Shown piece after piece: positions 25,422-35,192 of a stretch of 64,000 nucleotides of DNA. Under the pieces are notes generated by a model. It was not told the DNA's origin and did not search any database. It was given only the letters and a program-made list of their open reading frames with translations. The DNA comes from Methanobacteriota archaeon (GTDB lineage: Archaea; Thermoplasmatota; Poseidoniia; Poseidoniales; Thalassarchaeaceae). Numbering within the stretch: the first letter of the stretch is position 1; the number at the start of each line of letters is the position of its first letter. Location: the NCBI GenBank assembly GCA_016845365.1, contig JAERST010000013.1, forward strand, positions 124,001-188,000, given 5' to 3'. The position numbers and the translations under genes are program-made.

Positions 25422-28400
25422 TCACAAAAGCGGCTTCAGATGCTTTCCAGTGTAACTTCGCTTGTTGTGAGCCACCTCTTTCGGCGTTCCTTCGGCAACG
25501 ATATCTCCGCCGTGCTCGCCGCCCTCCGGGCCAAGGTCGAGTACCCAATCGGCGCACTTTACCACGTCGAGGTGGTGTTCGATGATTATCACCGTGTGCC
25601 CATTGCGCCGCAATCTCAGCAGGACTTCGATGAGCTGATGCACGTCTGACATCGCCAATCCCGTCGTCGGCTCATCGAGAATATACACTGTGTGTTTGCG
25701 GGCGGGTCGGTGCAATTCAGTCGCCAATTTCACTCGTTGCGCCTCCCCGCCCGAGAGAGTCGTCGCTGGCTGACCAAGGCGGATGTAACCCAGCCCAACA
25801 TCTTGCAGCGTCGATAGAATTCGATGGATACTGCGCTGATTTTGGAAGAATTCGCAGGCCTCTTCCACAGGCATTTCGAGTATGTCGTGGATGGTTTTTC
25901 CGCGCCATTTGACCTCGAGGGTTTCGCGGGTGTAGCGTTTGCCTTTGCAGATGTCGCAGGTGACCCAGACGTCGGGTAGGAAGTTCATTTCGAGCTTCAT
26001 CGAGCCGGCCCCTTTGCAGGCTTCACATCGCCCTCCCTTGACGTTGAAAGAGAAGTGCCCGGGCTGGTAACCGCGTTCGCGGGCGAGCTTGGTTTCTGAG
26101 AGTAAGGTGCGGATTGGAGTGAATGCTCCCGTGTAGGTGGCTGCATTGGAGCGTGGGGTTCGACCGATTGGAGATTGGTCGATTACGATGGTTTTGTCGA
26201 TGTGTTCGATACCTTCGATTCGGTCGTGGCTTCCTGGAGTCGTGTCGGCTCCGTGTAATTCGCGCAACAGGGCTGGTGCGAGGGTTTCTGTGATTAGAGA
26301 GGATTTGCCGGAGCCGGAGACGCCTGTTACTGCGATCATGCATCCGAGTGGGATTTCTACGTCGAGGTCGCGCAGATTGTTTTGGCGGGCGCCGCGGATT
26401 GTCAGCCAGCGCTCCTCGTTGGGGCTTGCTGGGTCTTCTGGTAGTGGGATTTCGCTGCGCCCTGATAGGTATGCGGCGGTGACGCTGTCTTTGCTTGAGA
26501 GTAGGGTCTTGAGGTCGCCATTTGCTACTACTTCACCGCCGTCTCTTCCTGCTCCTATGCCCATATCGACGAGCCAATCTGCTTGGCGCAGGGTGGCCTC
26601 GTCATGCTCGACAACGAGCAGAGTGTTTCCGAGTTCTGTGAGTTCGCGGAGGGTTTCGAGGAGTCTGTCGTTGTCTCGCGGGTGGAGTCCTATTGACGGT
26701 TCGTCGAGGACATACATCACGCCTGTGAGGCGTGTGCCGATTTGGGTCGCGAGGCGTATTCGTTGCGACTCGCCGCCCGAGAGTGTGTTTGCGCGGCGGT
26801 CGAGGGTTAGGTAATCGAGGCCGACGAGCGCGAGAAATCGCAGTCTGGCCTCGATCTCTTTGATTACTTCGCGGCCGATGAAGAGGCTGCGCTCATCGAG
26901 ATGTTCGGCCGCTTCGACGATTGTTGTTGTCGGCGCCTCTCGCTCGAGGCGCGACCAAGTTTCATCGATTGTTCCGAGGCGCCAATTCTGCACCACTGCC
27001 AGCGCCTCGATGACGCTGCAAGCCGAGAAGGCTGGCAGCGTCACCCCACCAACCGTAACTCCGCTGACCGCCCGGTTGAGCTTGCGCCCATCGCATTCGG
27101 GGCAGTGCTCGTCGGTCATGTAGGAGGCAAGGCGTGAGCGTGTGCGGTCCGACGATGTCTCTGTGTAGGTTCGTCGTATGCGGGCGAATACACCCTCCCA
27201 CGGGCGAGTCATATGGTAGGCTGAGCCCTTATCGGAAGTGAATTCGAAATTGATTGCCGTGCTTCCGGTGCCGTAGAGTAGGATGTCTTTGGCGTCTTCA
27301 TCGAGGTCGCCGAATGGCGCATCCGAGGGGATGCCATAATGCTGGCAAACCTGCGTCATTTGAGTTCTGTACCAGCCCGACATCATCGATGTTCGGAACG
27401 GCCGGATGCAGCCTTCTTCGACGGTGGCGAGTCGGTCGATTACGAGGTCGGATGAGAACTCCCTCTGGACTCCGAGGCCTTGGCAGGCAGGGCAGGCGCC
27501 GAGGGGGTTGTTGAAGGAGAAAACTCGGGGGCTCACCTCGGGTAGGAATGAGCCGTGTTCTGCACAAGCGAACTCCTCGGTGTAGGCAATTGTTTCACCG
27601 ATTTGAGTCTGGAATCTCTGCTCGGTAGCCTCTTCTTTTGAATCGGCCACAGGTGCTTTGAGGCTCTCGACTGCGACGGCCCCGCCGCCCAATCGCATAC
27701 CTTCGGCGACGGCTTCGGTGAGGCGTTGTTTTGCTGTGCGGGCGAGGCGCAGTCTATCGATTCTGATGTCGATATCGTGCCTGAGGTTCTTCTCGAGGGT
27801 CGGTGGGTCTTCGAATTCTGCATCTCGCCCATTGACCTTGCCATGCAGATATCCCTGCTCGACAAGGGCGGTGAATAGATCGGCGTGAGTTCCTTTTCGA
27901 TTTCGCACCGCCGGAGACCAGATTGTTATCGCATGGCCCTCGAACCGCCAGAGGATATCATCGACGATTTCCTGGACGGTTCGCCGCGCGACTTCTTTGC
28001 CGCACTCAGGGCAGTGCGGCAGGCCCACTCGCGCCCACAATAGCCGCAGATAATCCATGATCTCAGTGACCGTCGCGACCGTAGAGCGTGGGTTGTGGCT
28101 GCCTTGTTTCTGGTCGATGCTAATCGCAGGAGAGAGGCCTTCGATGCTATCGCAATCTGGCTTCTTCATCTGTCCTAGGAACTGCCGCGCGTACGAGGAG
28201 AGCGATTCGACATAGCGGCGCTGACCTTCTGCGTATAGCGTATCGAAGGCAAGGCTGGATTTTCCGCTGCCTGAGACGCCTGAGATGACGACGAATTTTC
28301 CGCGCGGAATCTCCACATCGATATCGCGCAGATTGTGGGTGCGTGCGCCTTTGACGACTATCCAACCATCGTCGGCGGCGCCGTTCTTCTTCCACCCAGC

Positions 28401-28457
28401 CAGATGCTTCCCCCCTGTGCGCAGGCTGGGCGTGAGTGAGGGTGTCCTTGAACTCAT
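25422..28457 (-). CDS. uvrA: Excinuclease ABC subunit A
   Basis: 1011 residues, slightly longer than the usual 940. Two ABC modules: first Walker A SGVSGSGKSSLAFDTLYAEG, DNA/UvrB-interaction region, zinc modules around CPACQGLG and CEACKGAG ... CDICKGKRY, first signature TLSGGESQRIRLATQIG, second Walker A TGVSGSGKSSLI, second signature LSGGEAQRVKLATEL with VYILDEPTTGL. UvrA finds bulky DNA damage and loads UvrB. In archaea it is a gene of bacterial origin present only in some lineages. uvrB and uvrC are not in the window. Confidence 0.97.
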   Translation of the reverse strand: MSSRTPSLTPSLRTGGKHLAGWKKNGAADDGWIVVKGARTHNLRDIDVEIPRGKFVVISGVSGSGKSSLAFDTLYAEGQRRYVESLSSYARQFLGQMKKPDCDSIEGLSPAISIDQKQGSHNPRSTVATVTEIMDYLRLLWARVGLPHCPECGKEVARRTVQEIVDDILWRFEGHAITIWSPAVRNRKGTHADLFTALVEQGYLHGKVNGRDAEFEDPPTLEKNLRHDIDIRIDRLRLARTAKQRLTEAVAEGMRLGGGAVAVESLKAPVADSKEEATEQRFQTQIGETIAYTEEFACAEHGSFLPEVSPRVFSFNNPLGACPACQGLGVQREFSSDLVIDRLATVEEGCIRPFRTSMMSGWYRTQMTQVCQHYGIPSDAPFGDLDEDAKDILLYGTGSTAINFEFTSDKGSAYHMTRPWEGVFARIRRTYTETSSDRTRSRLASYMTDEHCPECDGRKLNRAVSGVTVGGVTLPAFSACSVIEALAVVQNWRLGTIDETWSRLEREAPTTTIVEAAEHLDERSLFIGREVIKEIEARLRFLALVGLDYLTLDRRANTLSGGESQRIRLATQIGTRLTGVMYVLDEPSIGLHPRDNDRLLETLRELTELGNTLLVVEHDEATLRQADWLVDMGIGAGRDGGEVVANGDLKTLLSSKDSVTAAYLSGRSEIPLPEDPASPNEERWLTIRGARQNNLRDLDVEIPLGCMIAVTGVSGSGKSSLITETLAPALLRELHGADTTPGSHDRIEGIEHIDKTIVIDQSPIGRTPRSNAATYTGAFTPIRTLLSETKLARERGYQPGHFSFNVKGGRCEACKGAGSMKLEMNFLPDVWVTCDICKGKRYTRETLEVKWRGKTIHDILEMPVEEACEFFQNQRSIHRILSTLQDVGLGYIRLGQPATTLSGGEAQRVKLATELHRPARKHTVYILDEPTTGLAMSDVHQLIEVLLRLRRNGHTVIIIEHHLDVVKCADWVLDLGPEGGEHGGDIVAEGTPKEVAHNKRSYTGKHLKPLL

Positions 28458-28477
28458 CCGCTTGAGATGCCGTTTGC

Positions 28478-29683
28478 TCAGGAAAGCCAGAGGGCATCGA
28501 TGGTTTGTCCTACCTCTGCATTTGTGTCGGGCGGCAAGAGGGTGAGTGCGTCGTGGGCGACCAAGCTGTGGAGATTGCCGCTACCTTGGTGGGTGTGGGT
28601 CGAGGCTGTGAGTTGGTCGCCCTCGCTATTGATTCTGATGCGGCGCAGGCAGAGTTTGCCGGGTGCGCCGCGAACCGAGTCTTGGAGGCGTACTCTGATT
28701 CGGCGGGCGAGCCTTGGCCCCAATTCATTGTGATAATTGAGGCAATGAGAAATCCAGGGTGCGACGAGGATTGTGAATACGACTTGACTGCTGACTGGAT
28801 TTCCAGGGAGGCCGAATAGTGGAGTGCCGTTCCAAGTGCCGAATAATGGTGGGCCGCCGGGGCGTACTTGCATACGCCAGAAGTGGATGTCGCCCTCTTC
28901 TTCCATGATTTTTCGAACCAGGTCAAACTCGCCCATACTGACACCTCCGCTGGTGATGATAGCGTCGCAATCGGCTAGTGAATCGAGAGTCGATCGTAGG
29001 TTATCGAGCGAATCTTGTACCGCTTCGAGGCGGATGGCTTCGCAACCCATTCGCTCGACAAGGCTTGCGAGTGCATGAGAATTTGATTCGTGGATTTGGC
29101 CCTCGTTGAGTTCGCTTCCCGCAGGGACGAGTTCGTCTCCTGTGGACAAAATTGCAATTCTTGGGCGGGCGACGACTTTGACTTCACCGTGGCCCATCGT
29201 CGCCGCCAGAGCAAGGCTGGCTGGGGTTAGGCTTGCTCCGGATGGTAAGGCCTCGTGGCCTTTGGCTAGGTTTTCAGCGCGGCGGCGGATAAAGCCCGGT
29301 CGCGCTGGACCGAGGATAGTGACGGAATCTCCCTCGACTGAAGTATCCTCGACCATGACTATCGCATCCGCGCCCGAAGGGAGCGGCGCTCCGGTCATGA
29401 TACGGCAGGCTTGGCCTGCCGAGACTGCCGGTGGCATCTCGCCACCGGCTTGTGAAATCCCGATGATTCGCAATACTGCGCCGTTCTCACTACAATCTTC
29501 TGCACGCACGGCGAAGCCATCCATCGCAGAATTATCGAAGCGAGGATCATCGACTTTCGAGGCGAGAGATTCAGCAAGAACTCGGCCTCTCGCCTCGTCT
29601 AAACTCAGAATTTCGCTGCGCCGAGCCATCGGTGTAGCACAAGCCAATTCGATGGCTCGCTCCAGACTCACCCCGACTTCCAC
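28478..29683 (-). CDS. moeA: Molybdopterin molybdenumtransferase
   Basis: 401 residues, family-typical. Visible are RFDNSAMDGFAVRAED, CRIMTGAPLPSGADAIVMVE, ILSTGDELV, TSGGVSMGEFDLV and LFGLPGNPVSSQVVF in the MoeA order (domains I-IV). It inserts molybdate (or tungstate) into adenylated molybdopterin in cofactor synthesis. It lies 20 bp downstream (minus-strand 5' side) of uvrA, possibly the same transcript but without a functional tie. No molybdoenzyme is in the window. Confidence 0.93.
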   Translation of the reverse strand: MEVGVSLERAIELACATPMARRSEILSLDEARGRVLAESLASKVDDPRFDNSAMDGFAVRAEDCSENGAVLRIIGISQAGGEMPPAVSAGQACRIMTGAPLPSGADAIVMVEDTSVEGDSVTILGPARPGFIRRRAENLAKGHEALPSGASLTPASLALAATMGHGEVKVVARPRIAILSTGDELVPAGSELNEGQIHESNSHALASLVERMGCEAIRLEAVQDSLDNLRSTLDSLADCDAIITSGGVSMGEFDLVRKIMEEEGDIHFWRMQVRPGGPPLFGTWNGTPLFGLPGNPVSSQVVFTILVAPWISHCLNYHNELGPRLARRIRVRLQDSVRGAPGKLCLRRIRINSEGDQLTASTHTHQGSGNLHSLVAHDALTLLPPDTNAEVGQTIDALWLS

Positions 29684-29709
29684 GCTCTCTCAGACACCGC
29701 CTCGTTGAA

Positions 29710-30501
29710 GTGTTCTTCCCGCCTCCTGAGTGCGTGCTCGGAAGCGAGGAAGTGCTGATTTCGCTCGCGCTTCTATTGGTCGCCGCCCTGTATTCATCAG
29801 TTGGCCACGGCGGCGCTTCTGGATACCTCGCTGTGCTCTCATTGACTGGATTTGCGACGATGGAGGATGCTTGGTTGAAGCAACATGCCTGGTGTCTGAA
29901 TCTCATCGTCGCTGCAATCGCTTTCCACCACTATCATCGGGCTGGCCACCACCTGCCGCGGCTGACGTTGATTTTCGTTGTAGCAAGCGTCCCATTCGCT
30001 GTACTGGGAGGATATTTGCGGGTTGACGGGGCTTTGTACGATACCCTGCTTTCACTGACTTTGGTGTGGGCGGCGGTTCGTTTGCTGGGCTTGGGTTCTG
30101 AACTCGACGAGGGGGTTGCTTCTCACCCCACTCTTGGGCAGGCTGCGCCGGTTGGTGCTGGAATTGGTTTGGTCAGCGGCATCGTCGGTGTTGGCGGAGG
30201 GATTTTCCTCTCGCCCCTGATGCTTCTCAAGCGTTGGGCGGCACCGAAGACTGCCGCTGCGACGGCGGCCCTGTTCATTTGGGTAAATTCTGTTGCGGGC
30301 CTCGTCGGCTCTTCTCTTTCTGGTCAATGGATGGTTGAGCCTGTGACCTTGGCTCCTTTTGCGGGCGCGGTATTGGTTGGCGGGTTTGTGGGTTCGAGGT
30401 ATGGGGCTGATGTCGCGCCTCAGAAGACTGTGCGAATGGTGCTCATTGTGGTGTTGCTGCTGGCTGCTGCTCGCCGGTTGCTCGTCGTTGTGGGGCTCTG
30501 A
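29710..30501 (+). CDS. TauE/SafE family membrane transporter
   Basis: 263 residues, seven or eight hydrophobic segments in two halves. The family motif HGGASGYLAVLSLTGF occurs in the first half and GLVSGIVGVGGGIFLSPLM in the second. Members export sulfite, sulfoacetate or other organic anions. Whether it serves the sulfur genes at 37.6-43.8 kb is unknown, since it lies 7 kb away. GTG start at 29710; a second GTG at 29734 would also fit. Confidence 0.85.
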   Translation: MFFPPPECVLGSEEVLISLALLLVAALYSSVGHGGASGYLAVLSLTGFATMEDAWLKQHAWCLNLIVAAIAFHHYHRAGHHLPRLTLIFVVASVPFAVLGGYLRVDGALYDTLLSLTLVWAAVRLLGLGSELDEGVASHPTLGQAAPVGAGIGLVSGIVGVGGGIFLSPLMLLKRWAAPKTAAATAALFIWVNSVAGLVGSSLSGQWMVEPVTLAPFAGAVLVGGFVGSRYGADVAPQKTVRMVLIVVLLLAAARRLLVVVGL

Positions 30502-30548
30502 CGCCCGAGGGTTTGACCGATTCTGAGGGCCGGTGGGAGTCCGTGCGT

Positions 30549-31172
30549 TCAAAGGCCGATCATGTCTGAGTGGCCGCACTCTTCGTAAGCGCACTCGACC
30601 TTGTATCGGTCGCGCTTCGGCTTTGGAATCTGCATCATCGAACCGCACATCGAACATTGGTGTGTGACGACTTCTGGCTCCTTCGGGCCAGTGTCTTCGA
30701 GGTCTTCAAGCACGTCTCCATGGACGGTCCAGCCGACCTCGTCTTGGTAGCGATCTTCATCTTCAGAAATCTCTGATTCCCTTAGGCCGAGCTTGATTCG
30801 AAGGCGGCGCTTGCGCTTCTTTTTGCCGCCTGGCGCGCCCTTTGGTGCACCCTTCGGCTTACCCTTTGGCTTGCCCTTCGGTGGTCCTTTTGGAGCGCCC
30901 TTTGGCGGTGGGCCGCGGCGCTTTGCTCCGTTGCTGGGCAGGCCTGCTGGGCGCTTGCCGGCCGGTGGGGCTGGTCTCTTTCCTGCTGGAGGTGCTGGCC
31001 TCTTGCCCTTCGGAGCTGGTCGCTTACCAGGAGGAGGGGCCGGTCGCTTGCCTGGAGGTGGTGGTGCTCCGCCCTTTCGAGGTGGTGGCGGAGCCTTGCG
31101 CTTGGCCGGTGGAGGAGGTGCTGCGCCGCCTTTCCGGGGCGGAGGAGGAGGTGCTGCGGACTTCTCGGCCAT
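30549..31172 (-). CDS. Proline/lysine-rich low-complexity protein with C-terminal zinc ribbon
   Basis: 207 residues. AGGAGG stands 7 nt before the ATG. Residues 1-125 are almost only Pro, Gly, Ala, Lys and Arg, with runs of 4-5 prolines and repeated GKRPAPP units, then K/G/P repeats and a basic block. A short acidic part follows (about 132-165), and the end carries C173-x2-C176 ... C194-x4-C199, a zinc-ribbon layout. The charge suggests a nucleic-acid or ribosome partner. It follows apt on the same strand. No known family is recognised; the low-complexity part may be disordered. Confidence 0.75.
   Translation of the reverse strand: MAEKSAAPPPPPRKGGAAPPPPAKRKAPPPPRKGGAPPPPGKRPAPPPGKRPAPKGKRPAPPAGKRPAPPAGKRPAGLPSNGAKRRGPPPKGAPKGPPKGKPKGKPKGAPKGAPGGKKKRKRRLRIKLGLRESEISEDEDRYQDEVGWTVHGDVLEDLEDTGPKEPEVVTHQCSMCGSMMQIPKPKRDRYKVECAYEECGHSDMIGL
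30813..31172 (-). repeat. Low-complexity Pro/Lys/Gly repeat tract inside a coding region
   Basis: The DNA for residues 1-120 of the zinc-ribbon protein is built from imperfect short repeats encoding PPPP, RKGG and GKRPAPP. Slippage could change its length between strains. Confidence 0.7.
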
Positions 31173-31232
31173 GCTAATCCTCCTATGGCAAAGCCGGTGA
31201 TGCTATGAAAGAATCGGGGCGTTGATACCGTG

Positions 31233-31775
31233 CTAAGCGGGGAATTCCAAGAGAGAGATTGCTGGTATTGGAGAAATCGCTTCTCTGCCATTTAGGCCGT
31301 CCAATTCAATCATGAATAACGCCCCGATGGTCTCTGCGCCTGCTTGGTTACACAAATCGATGCAGGCATTGACTGTCCCCCCTGTGGCAAGAAGGTCGTC
31401 GACGATGACCGCCTTATCTCCGGGAGCGAGGGCATCGTCGTGCATTTCGAGAGAATTTGTTCCATATTCGAGTGTATATTCTACTCTCATCTTCGAAGAT
31501 GGAAGTTTGCCTGGTTTTCGTACAGGAACAAATGAGATTCCTAATTCGGCGGCGAGCAATGCTCCGAAAATGAAGCCGCGTGCCTCAGGCCCGACGATCG
31601 CGTCTGGTTTCCAGCCTGCTTCATTCATCTTCTCGATGAAGAGTTGTGTGGTAAGAGAGAGGAGAGTGCCGTCGGACAGGACAGGTGTGATGTCGCGGAA
31701 CATGATCCCTTCAATGGGGAAGTCCGGTACTGTCCGAACAGCATCTCTCAACTTTTGCGTCACGTCTTCTGACAT
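31233..31775 (-). CDS. apt: Adenine phosphoribosyltransferase
   Basis: 180 residues from the ATG at 31775, preceded by AGGAG. The PRPP-binding motif is VIVDDLLATGGT, with GPEARGFIFGALLAAELG and FVPVRKPGKLP as in bacterial-type Apt. It converts adenine plus PRPP to AMP. It lies 80 bp downstream of a purine permease gene on the same strand: uptake and capture of a free base in one unit. Confidence 0.93.
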   Translation of the reverse strand: MSEDVTQKLRDAVRTVPDFPIEGIMFRDITPVLSDGTLLSLTTQLFIEKMNEAGWKPDAIVGPEARGFIFGALLAAELGISFVPVRKPGKLPSSKMRVEYTLEYGTNSLEMHDDALAPGDKAVIVDDLLATGGTVNACIDLCNQAGAETIGALFMIELDGLNGREAISPIPAISLLEFPA

Positions 31776-31855
31776 GCTAATCGCTCCTTGCGGTGCGGGC
31801 TCGGGCCTTTGGGCTATCCCCTCAGGCCCGAGCACCAATCACTGCGAAATCAGTT

Positions 31856-33298
31856 TCAGATTCCGATTGTCTCGACAACCCAATCGAAGGTCGAGCCGTC
31901 TCCTGGACCCATGTAGAACATAGCCATGAGAGCAGCGACAGCCATTACGACTGGGTTGAGGTCGTTGGTCTTGCCTTGCATCAACTTGATTCCCACGTAT
32001 GCAATGATACCCCACGCGATTCCATCTGCAATCGAGTAAGTGAATGGCATCATCACCATAGTCAGGAATGCGGGAATTGCGATGTCGCCATTGCCCCAAT
32101 CTATGTCAGCAGCTTGGCGCATCATCATTGCACCAACGATAACCAGCGCAGGTGCGACCGCGAAGGTTGGGATCTGCTTGAAGAGTCCTGCAAAGAGGAT
32201 TCCAGATAGCATCAGTACACCAACAGTTACTGCTGTCAATCCAGTCTTTCCGCCATCTTCGATACCGGCTGCCGATTCGATGTAGGTGGTCACTGTGCTG
32301 GTTCCCAATGCGGCACCGACCATGGTTCCGATTGCGTCGGCCATGAATGCCTCATCCGAGTTCTTCAACTCGTCATTCTCGTCGACGTAGCCTGCTTGGC
32401 GGCCGACGGAATAGAGGGTTCCTGATGTGTCGAAGATGTCGACGAATAGGAAGGCGATCATCACGAGGACGAATTGTCCAATCGTAGTGCCTCCATCAGT
32501 TCCGACGTCGCCCAGCGCGCTGAATGCTGCACCGATTGCAGAAGTGTCATCCGCGATGTCGAAGAGTGCTCCGGAATCGAATGAGACCGACTCAACTCCA
32601 TTGAATGGGTCTGAGGCTCCGATAACCCATCCGCCGACTATAGTCGTGCCAAGGATACCCCAAATCATGGCGCCCTTGATGCCTTGTGACATCATGACCG
32701 CGATGGCGAGTAGGCAAATCAATGCCCACAATTCACCAGATTCGTACGACCATGCGCCAGCATTAGTCATATCCACTAGAGTGGTTGGGTGGTCTACGAC
32801 CCATCCCATCTCACTCAAGCCGATGATAGCGAGGAACATTCCAATTCCCGCACCAGTAGCGATCTTCAAGTCGGTCGGGATTGAATTGAGCATTTCTGTT
32901 CTCCAGCCGAGTTGAGGTAGTGATATTACCAAGAATAGCGCACCTTCAATGAAGACTGCTGCAAGAGCTACTTCCCACGCAATTCCCATACCCATGACCA
33001 CGGCGAAAGTGAAGTACGCGTTCAGACCCATGCCAGGGGCCAGAGCGAAGGGTAAGTTCGCCCATAATCCCATGATTATACACGCGACGAATGCCGCGAT
33101 GGCTGTCGCGAATAGTGCTGCTTCGAAGGGGACTCCTTCGACCGCTCCATCTGTCAATATAGGAGGTAATGAGAGGAGGTTCGGGTTAACGAAGAGAATG
33201 TACGCCATTGTCAAGAATGTCGTAACTCCTGCCCGAATTTCTCCCTCAACGGTACTTCCCGCTTCGGTTATTCCAAATTGTTTGTCTAATGCTTCCAT
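31856..33298 (-). CDS. AzgA-type NCS2 purine permease
   Basis: 480 residues from the ATG at 33298. The N-terminal EIRAGVTTFLTMAYILFVNP is the signature of the AzgA (adenine/guanine/hypoxanthine) branch; ALAPGMGLNAYFTF is the second conserved loop, and later FVDIFDTSGTLYSVG is another. About 12-14 membrane segments. It imports purines with protons. Together with apt it forms a purine-salvage unit. Confidence 0.92.
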   Translation of the reverse strand: MEALDKQFGITEAGSTVEGEIRAGVTTFLTMAYILFVNPNLLSLPPILTDGAVEGVPFEAALFATAIAAFVACIIMGLWANLPFALAPGMGLNAYFTFAVVMGMGIAWEVALAAVFIEGALFLVISLPQLGWRTEMLNSIPTDLKIATGAGIGMFLAIIGLSEMGWVVDHPTTLVDMTNAGAWSYESGELWALICLLAIAVMMSQGIKGAMIWGILGTTIVGGWVIGASDPFNGVESVSFDSGALFDIADDTSAIGAAFSALGDVGTDGGTTIGQFVLVMIAFLFVDIFDTSGTLYSVGRQAGYVDENDELKNSDEAFMADAIGTMVGAALGTSTVTTYIESAAGIEDGGKTGLTAVTVGVLMLSGILFAGLFKQIPTFAVAPALVIVGAMMMRQAADIDWGNGDIAIPAFLTMVMMPFTYSIADGIAWGIIAYVGIKLMQGKTNDLNPVVMAVAALMAMFYMGPGDGSTFDWVVETIGI

Positions 33299-33390
33299 TT
33301 TTTCACCTGTCTTTCCATTGACGCAGCGCATGGGCTACGTGCCCTCCGAACCACTCAGCCGGCTTATGAAAAATACCGTCGAAAACGGGA

Positions 33391-34698
33391 TTATTTGAGT
33401 TCCAGAGGGGTTCCGTTCACTGGAAGTGAAGGTGTTGGAGATTGTTGGAATTCGGCGGCGATGGCGGCTCTTGCTTCCGCATCGCCGTGAAAGAACACGA
33501 CATGACGAGGTTCGCACGCGCGTACGAAATTGAATAATTCTGAATGTCCGGCGTGGTTCGAGAGTTGGAATTGGTCGATTTCGAGGTCGATGGGTGTTAA
33601 ATTTCCGAAGATGGGGAGTGAGCCCTTCTCGAGTAAGCTTCGGCCGCCTGAGCCTTCAGCTTGGTAACCGGTCAACAATACCGCATTTGCAGAGTCGTGG
33701 CGAAGGCGGTTGAGATACCAAATCGCAGGTCCGCCATCGAGCATTCCGCTGGTGGTCACGATCACATCAGCGTCGAGGGCTTTCTTCCGGTCGGATTTAC
33801 TTCTGACCCTTCGCGCCCAGCGCCAGACCTGCTCCAAACCCTCGGGCTCACGAATGTGTTCGGGATTATCCATCCAATGCTGGGTGATGCGCGTCCCCAT
33901 CCCATCAAAGTGGACTTCGAGGTGTGGGGCTGCTTTGTGGAGAATTCGAAGAATGTCTTGGCAGCGTCCGGAAGCAAATGCTGGGATCAGTGCTAAGCCG
34001 CCTCGGCTAACCACCTCTTTCACGCGCGCGACAAGTCTTGCTTCTTCCTCGGCGCGATTAGGATGTTCACGGCCGCCGTAGGTAGATTCGATGCATAGAA
34101 TATCGCAATTGACTGGTTCTGCGCCGAGGACGTTTGGGCTATCGCGCGTGTCCATATCTCCACCCCAGAGCAACCGTAATTCTGGAGTTTCAATCTCCAC
34201 CATCACCGCTCCAGGAATGTGTCCGGCGCGATGGAAGCGAAACTTCCACGCGCCGATTTCAAACCATTCGCCTATCTCATGAATTTGCCAGGCATCTAAT
34301 GCACCATCCAAATCTCTGTGGTCCCAAGGTAGAGGATATCCTTCAATGCTCGAGACTTTGTAGGTGTCCCGCCACATCATTTCTGAGACAGCTGACGTAA
34401 GTGTGCTGCCGTGGAGAGTTACTCCGTGATGGCCGACTAGCCACGGGGCCATACCGATGTGGTCGATGTGAGAATGTGTGATTATCGCGTGGTCGACGGG
34501 CGGGCATTCCGAGGGATATCGCGGTGGCCTCGTTGGAGCTAATCCGTAATCAATGAGAATTCGAGTGCCTGTTCGATCTTCGAGCACGCACCCCACATTC
34601 CCAACTTCGTCTCCCCCGCCGAGGAAGTGGAGGCGAATTCCAGATTCCACTGGGGCTTCTGGATGAGTGCTGGTTCTGCCCGGAGTGTAGAGAACCAT
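33391..34698 (-). CDS. Metallo-beta-lactamase / beta-CASP ribonuclease (aCPSF/RNase J-like)
   Basis: 435 residues from the ATG at 34698. Motif 2 is HSHIDHIG; motif 3 lies in HRAGHIPGAVMVE; motif 4 is LLWGGDMDT; beta-CASP motifs are CIESTYGGREH, IPAFASGRCQDIL, VTTSGMLDGGPAIWYL and SNHAGHSELFNFV with the final His in VVFFHGD. Archaeal members are RNA endo- or 5'-3' exonucleases in RNA decay and 3'-end formation. No KH domains precede it, unlike aCPSF1, so it is nearer aCPSF2 or RNase J types. The start is uncertain (longer frame to 34812). Confidence 0.88.
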   Translation of the reverse strand: MVLYTPGRTSTHPEAPVESGIRLHFLGGGDEVGNVGCVLEDRTGTRILIDYGLAPTRPPRYPSECPPVDHAIITHSHIDHIGMAPWLVGHHGVTLHGSTLTSAVSEMMWRDTYKVSSIEGYPLPWDHRDLDGALDAWQIHEIGEWFEIGAWKFRFHRAGHIPGAVMVEIETPELRLLWGGDMDTRDSPNVLGAEPVNCDILCIESTYGGREHPNRAEEEARLVARVKEVVSRGGLALIPAFASGRCQDILRILHKAAPHLEVHFDGMGTRITQHWMDNPEHIREPEGLEQVWRWARRVRSKSDRKKALDADVIVTTSGMLDGGPAIWYLNRLRHDSANAVLLTGYQAEGSGGRSLLEKGSLPIFGNLTPIDLEIDQFQLSNHAGHSELFNFVRACEPRHVVFFHGDAEARAAIAAEFQQSPTPSLPVNGTPLELK

Positions 34699-34967
34699 GC
34701 TTCGTGCGATGACGTAGGTCACATGAATCCCCCTGCAAAATGAGCGGGGGATCCCCTCTGTTTCCACTCGAACTCCACACAACCGAATCGGCTTCGACCG
34801 GAACTTACCCAATGGCTATTGGCTGGCAGTGACATAGGCTCAATGACTATTGCAGATTGACTCAAAAAACTCGATTTCAATCGCATCTTACCCCGTCCAG
34901 ACTAATTCCAATGGAAATTAGGGGGTCGGGGTGGCATTTGAGAACCCCAATCCACCCCGCAACACCG

Positions 34968-35192
34968 ATGGCACGCCGTCCAGAGGAAATCCTCTCACTC
35001 AACGAGGAGAGGTGTTTTGGTTGTGCAGCATGTGTGGCGATATGCCCGGTCGACGCATTGGATTTGTCGGATTTACTAGTGATAATCGAAGAGCCAAGAT
35101 GTACTCATTGTGAGCTTTGTCTACCGATCTGCCCCGTCCACGCACTTTTCTTTGAACCAATTTCACAACAAGATGCAACCATGGTGGTGTGA
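34968..35192 (+). CDS. 2[4Fe-4S] ferredoxin
   Basis: 74 residues from the ATG at 34968 (34911 would add 19). Two cluster motifs, CFGCAACVAICP and CTHCELCLPICP, each with the CxxCxxC...CP spacing of bacterial-type ferredoxins. It carries electrons between redox enzymes. Its stop overlaps the start of the next gene (GTGA), so the two are translated together. The GGGP synthase follows 50 bp after that pair. In some archaea a ferredoxin next to geranylgeranyl reductase is its electron donor; such a job here is inference. Confidence 0.88.
   Translation: MARRPEEILSLNEERCFGCAACVAICPVDALDLSDLLVIIEEPRCTHCELCLPICPVHALFFEPISQQDATMVV

Noticed and set aside
30813-31172. Plus-strand Gly/Leu/Phe-rich frames opposite the Pro/Lys-rich gene
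   Set aside because: They are the complement of the repeat tract; the minus strand has the ribosome site and the zinc ribbon.
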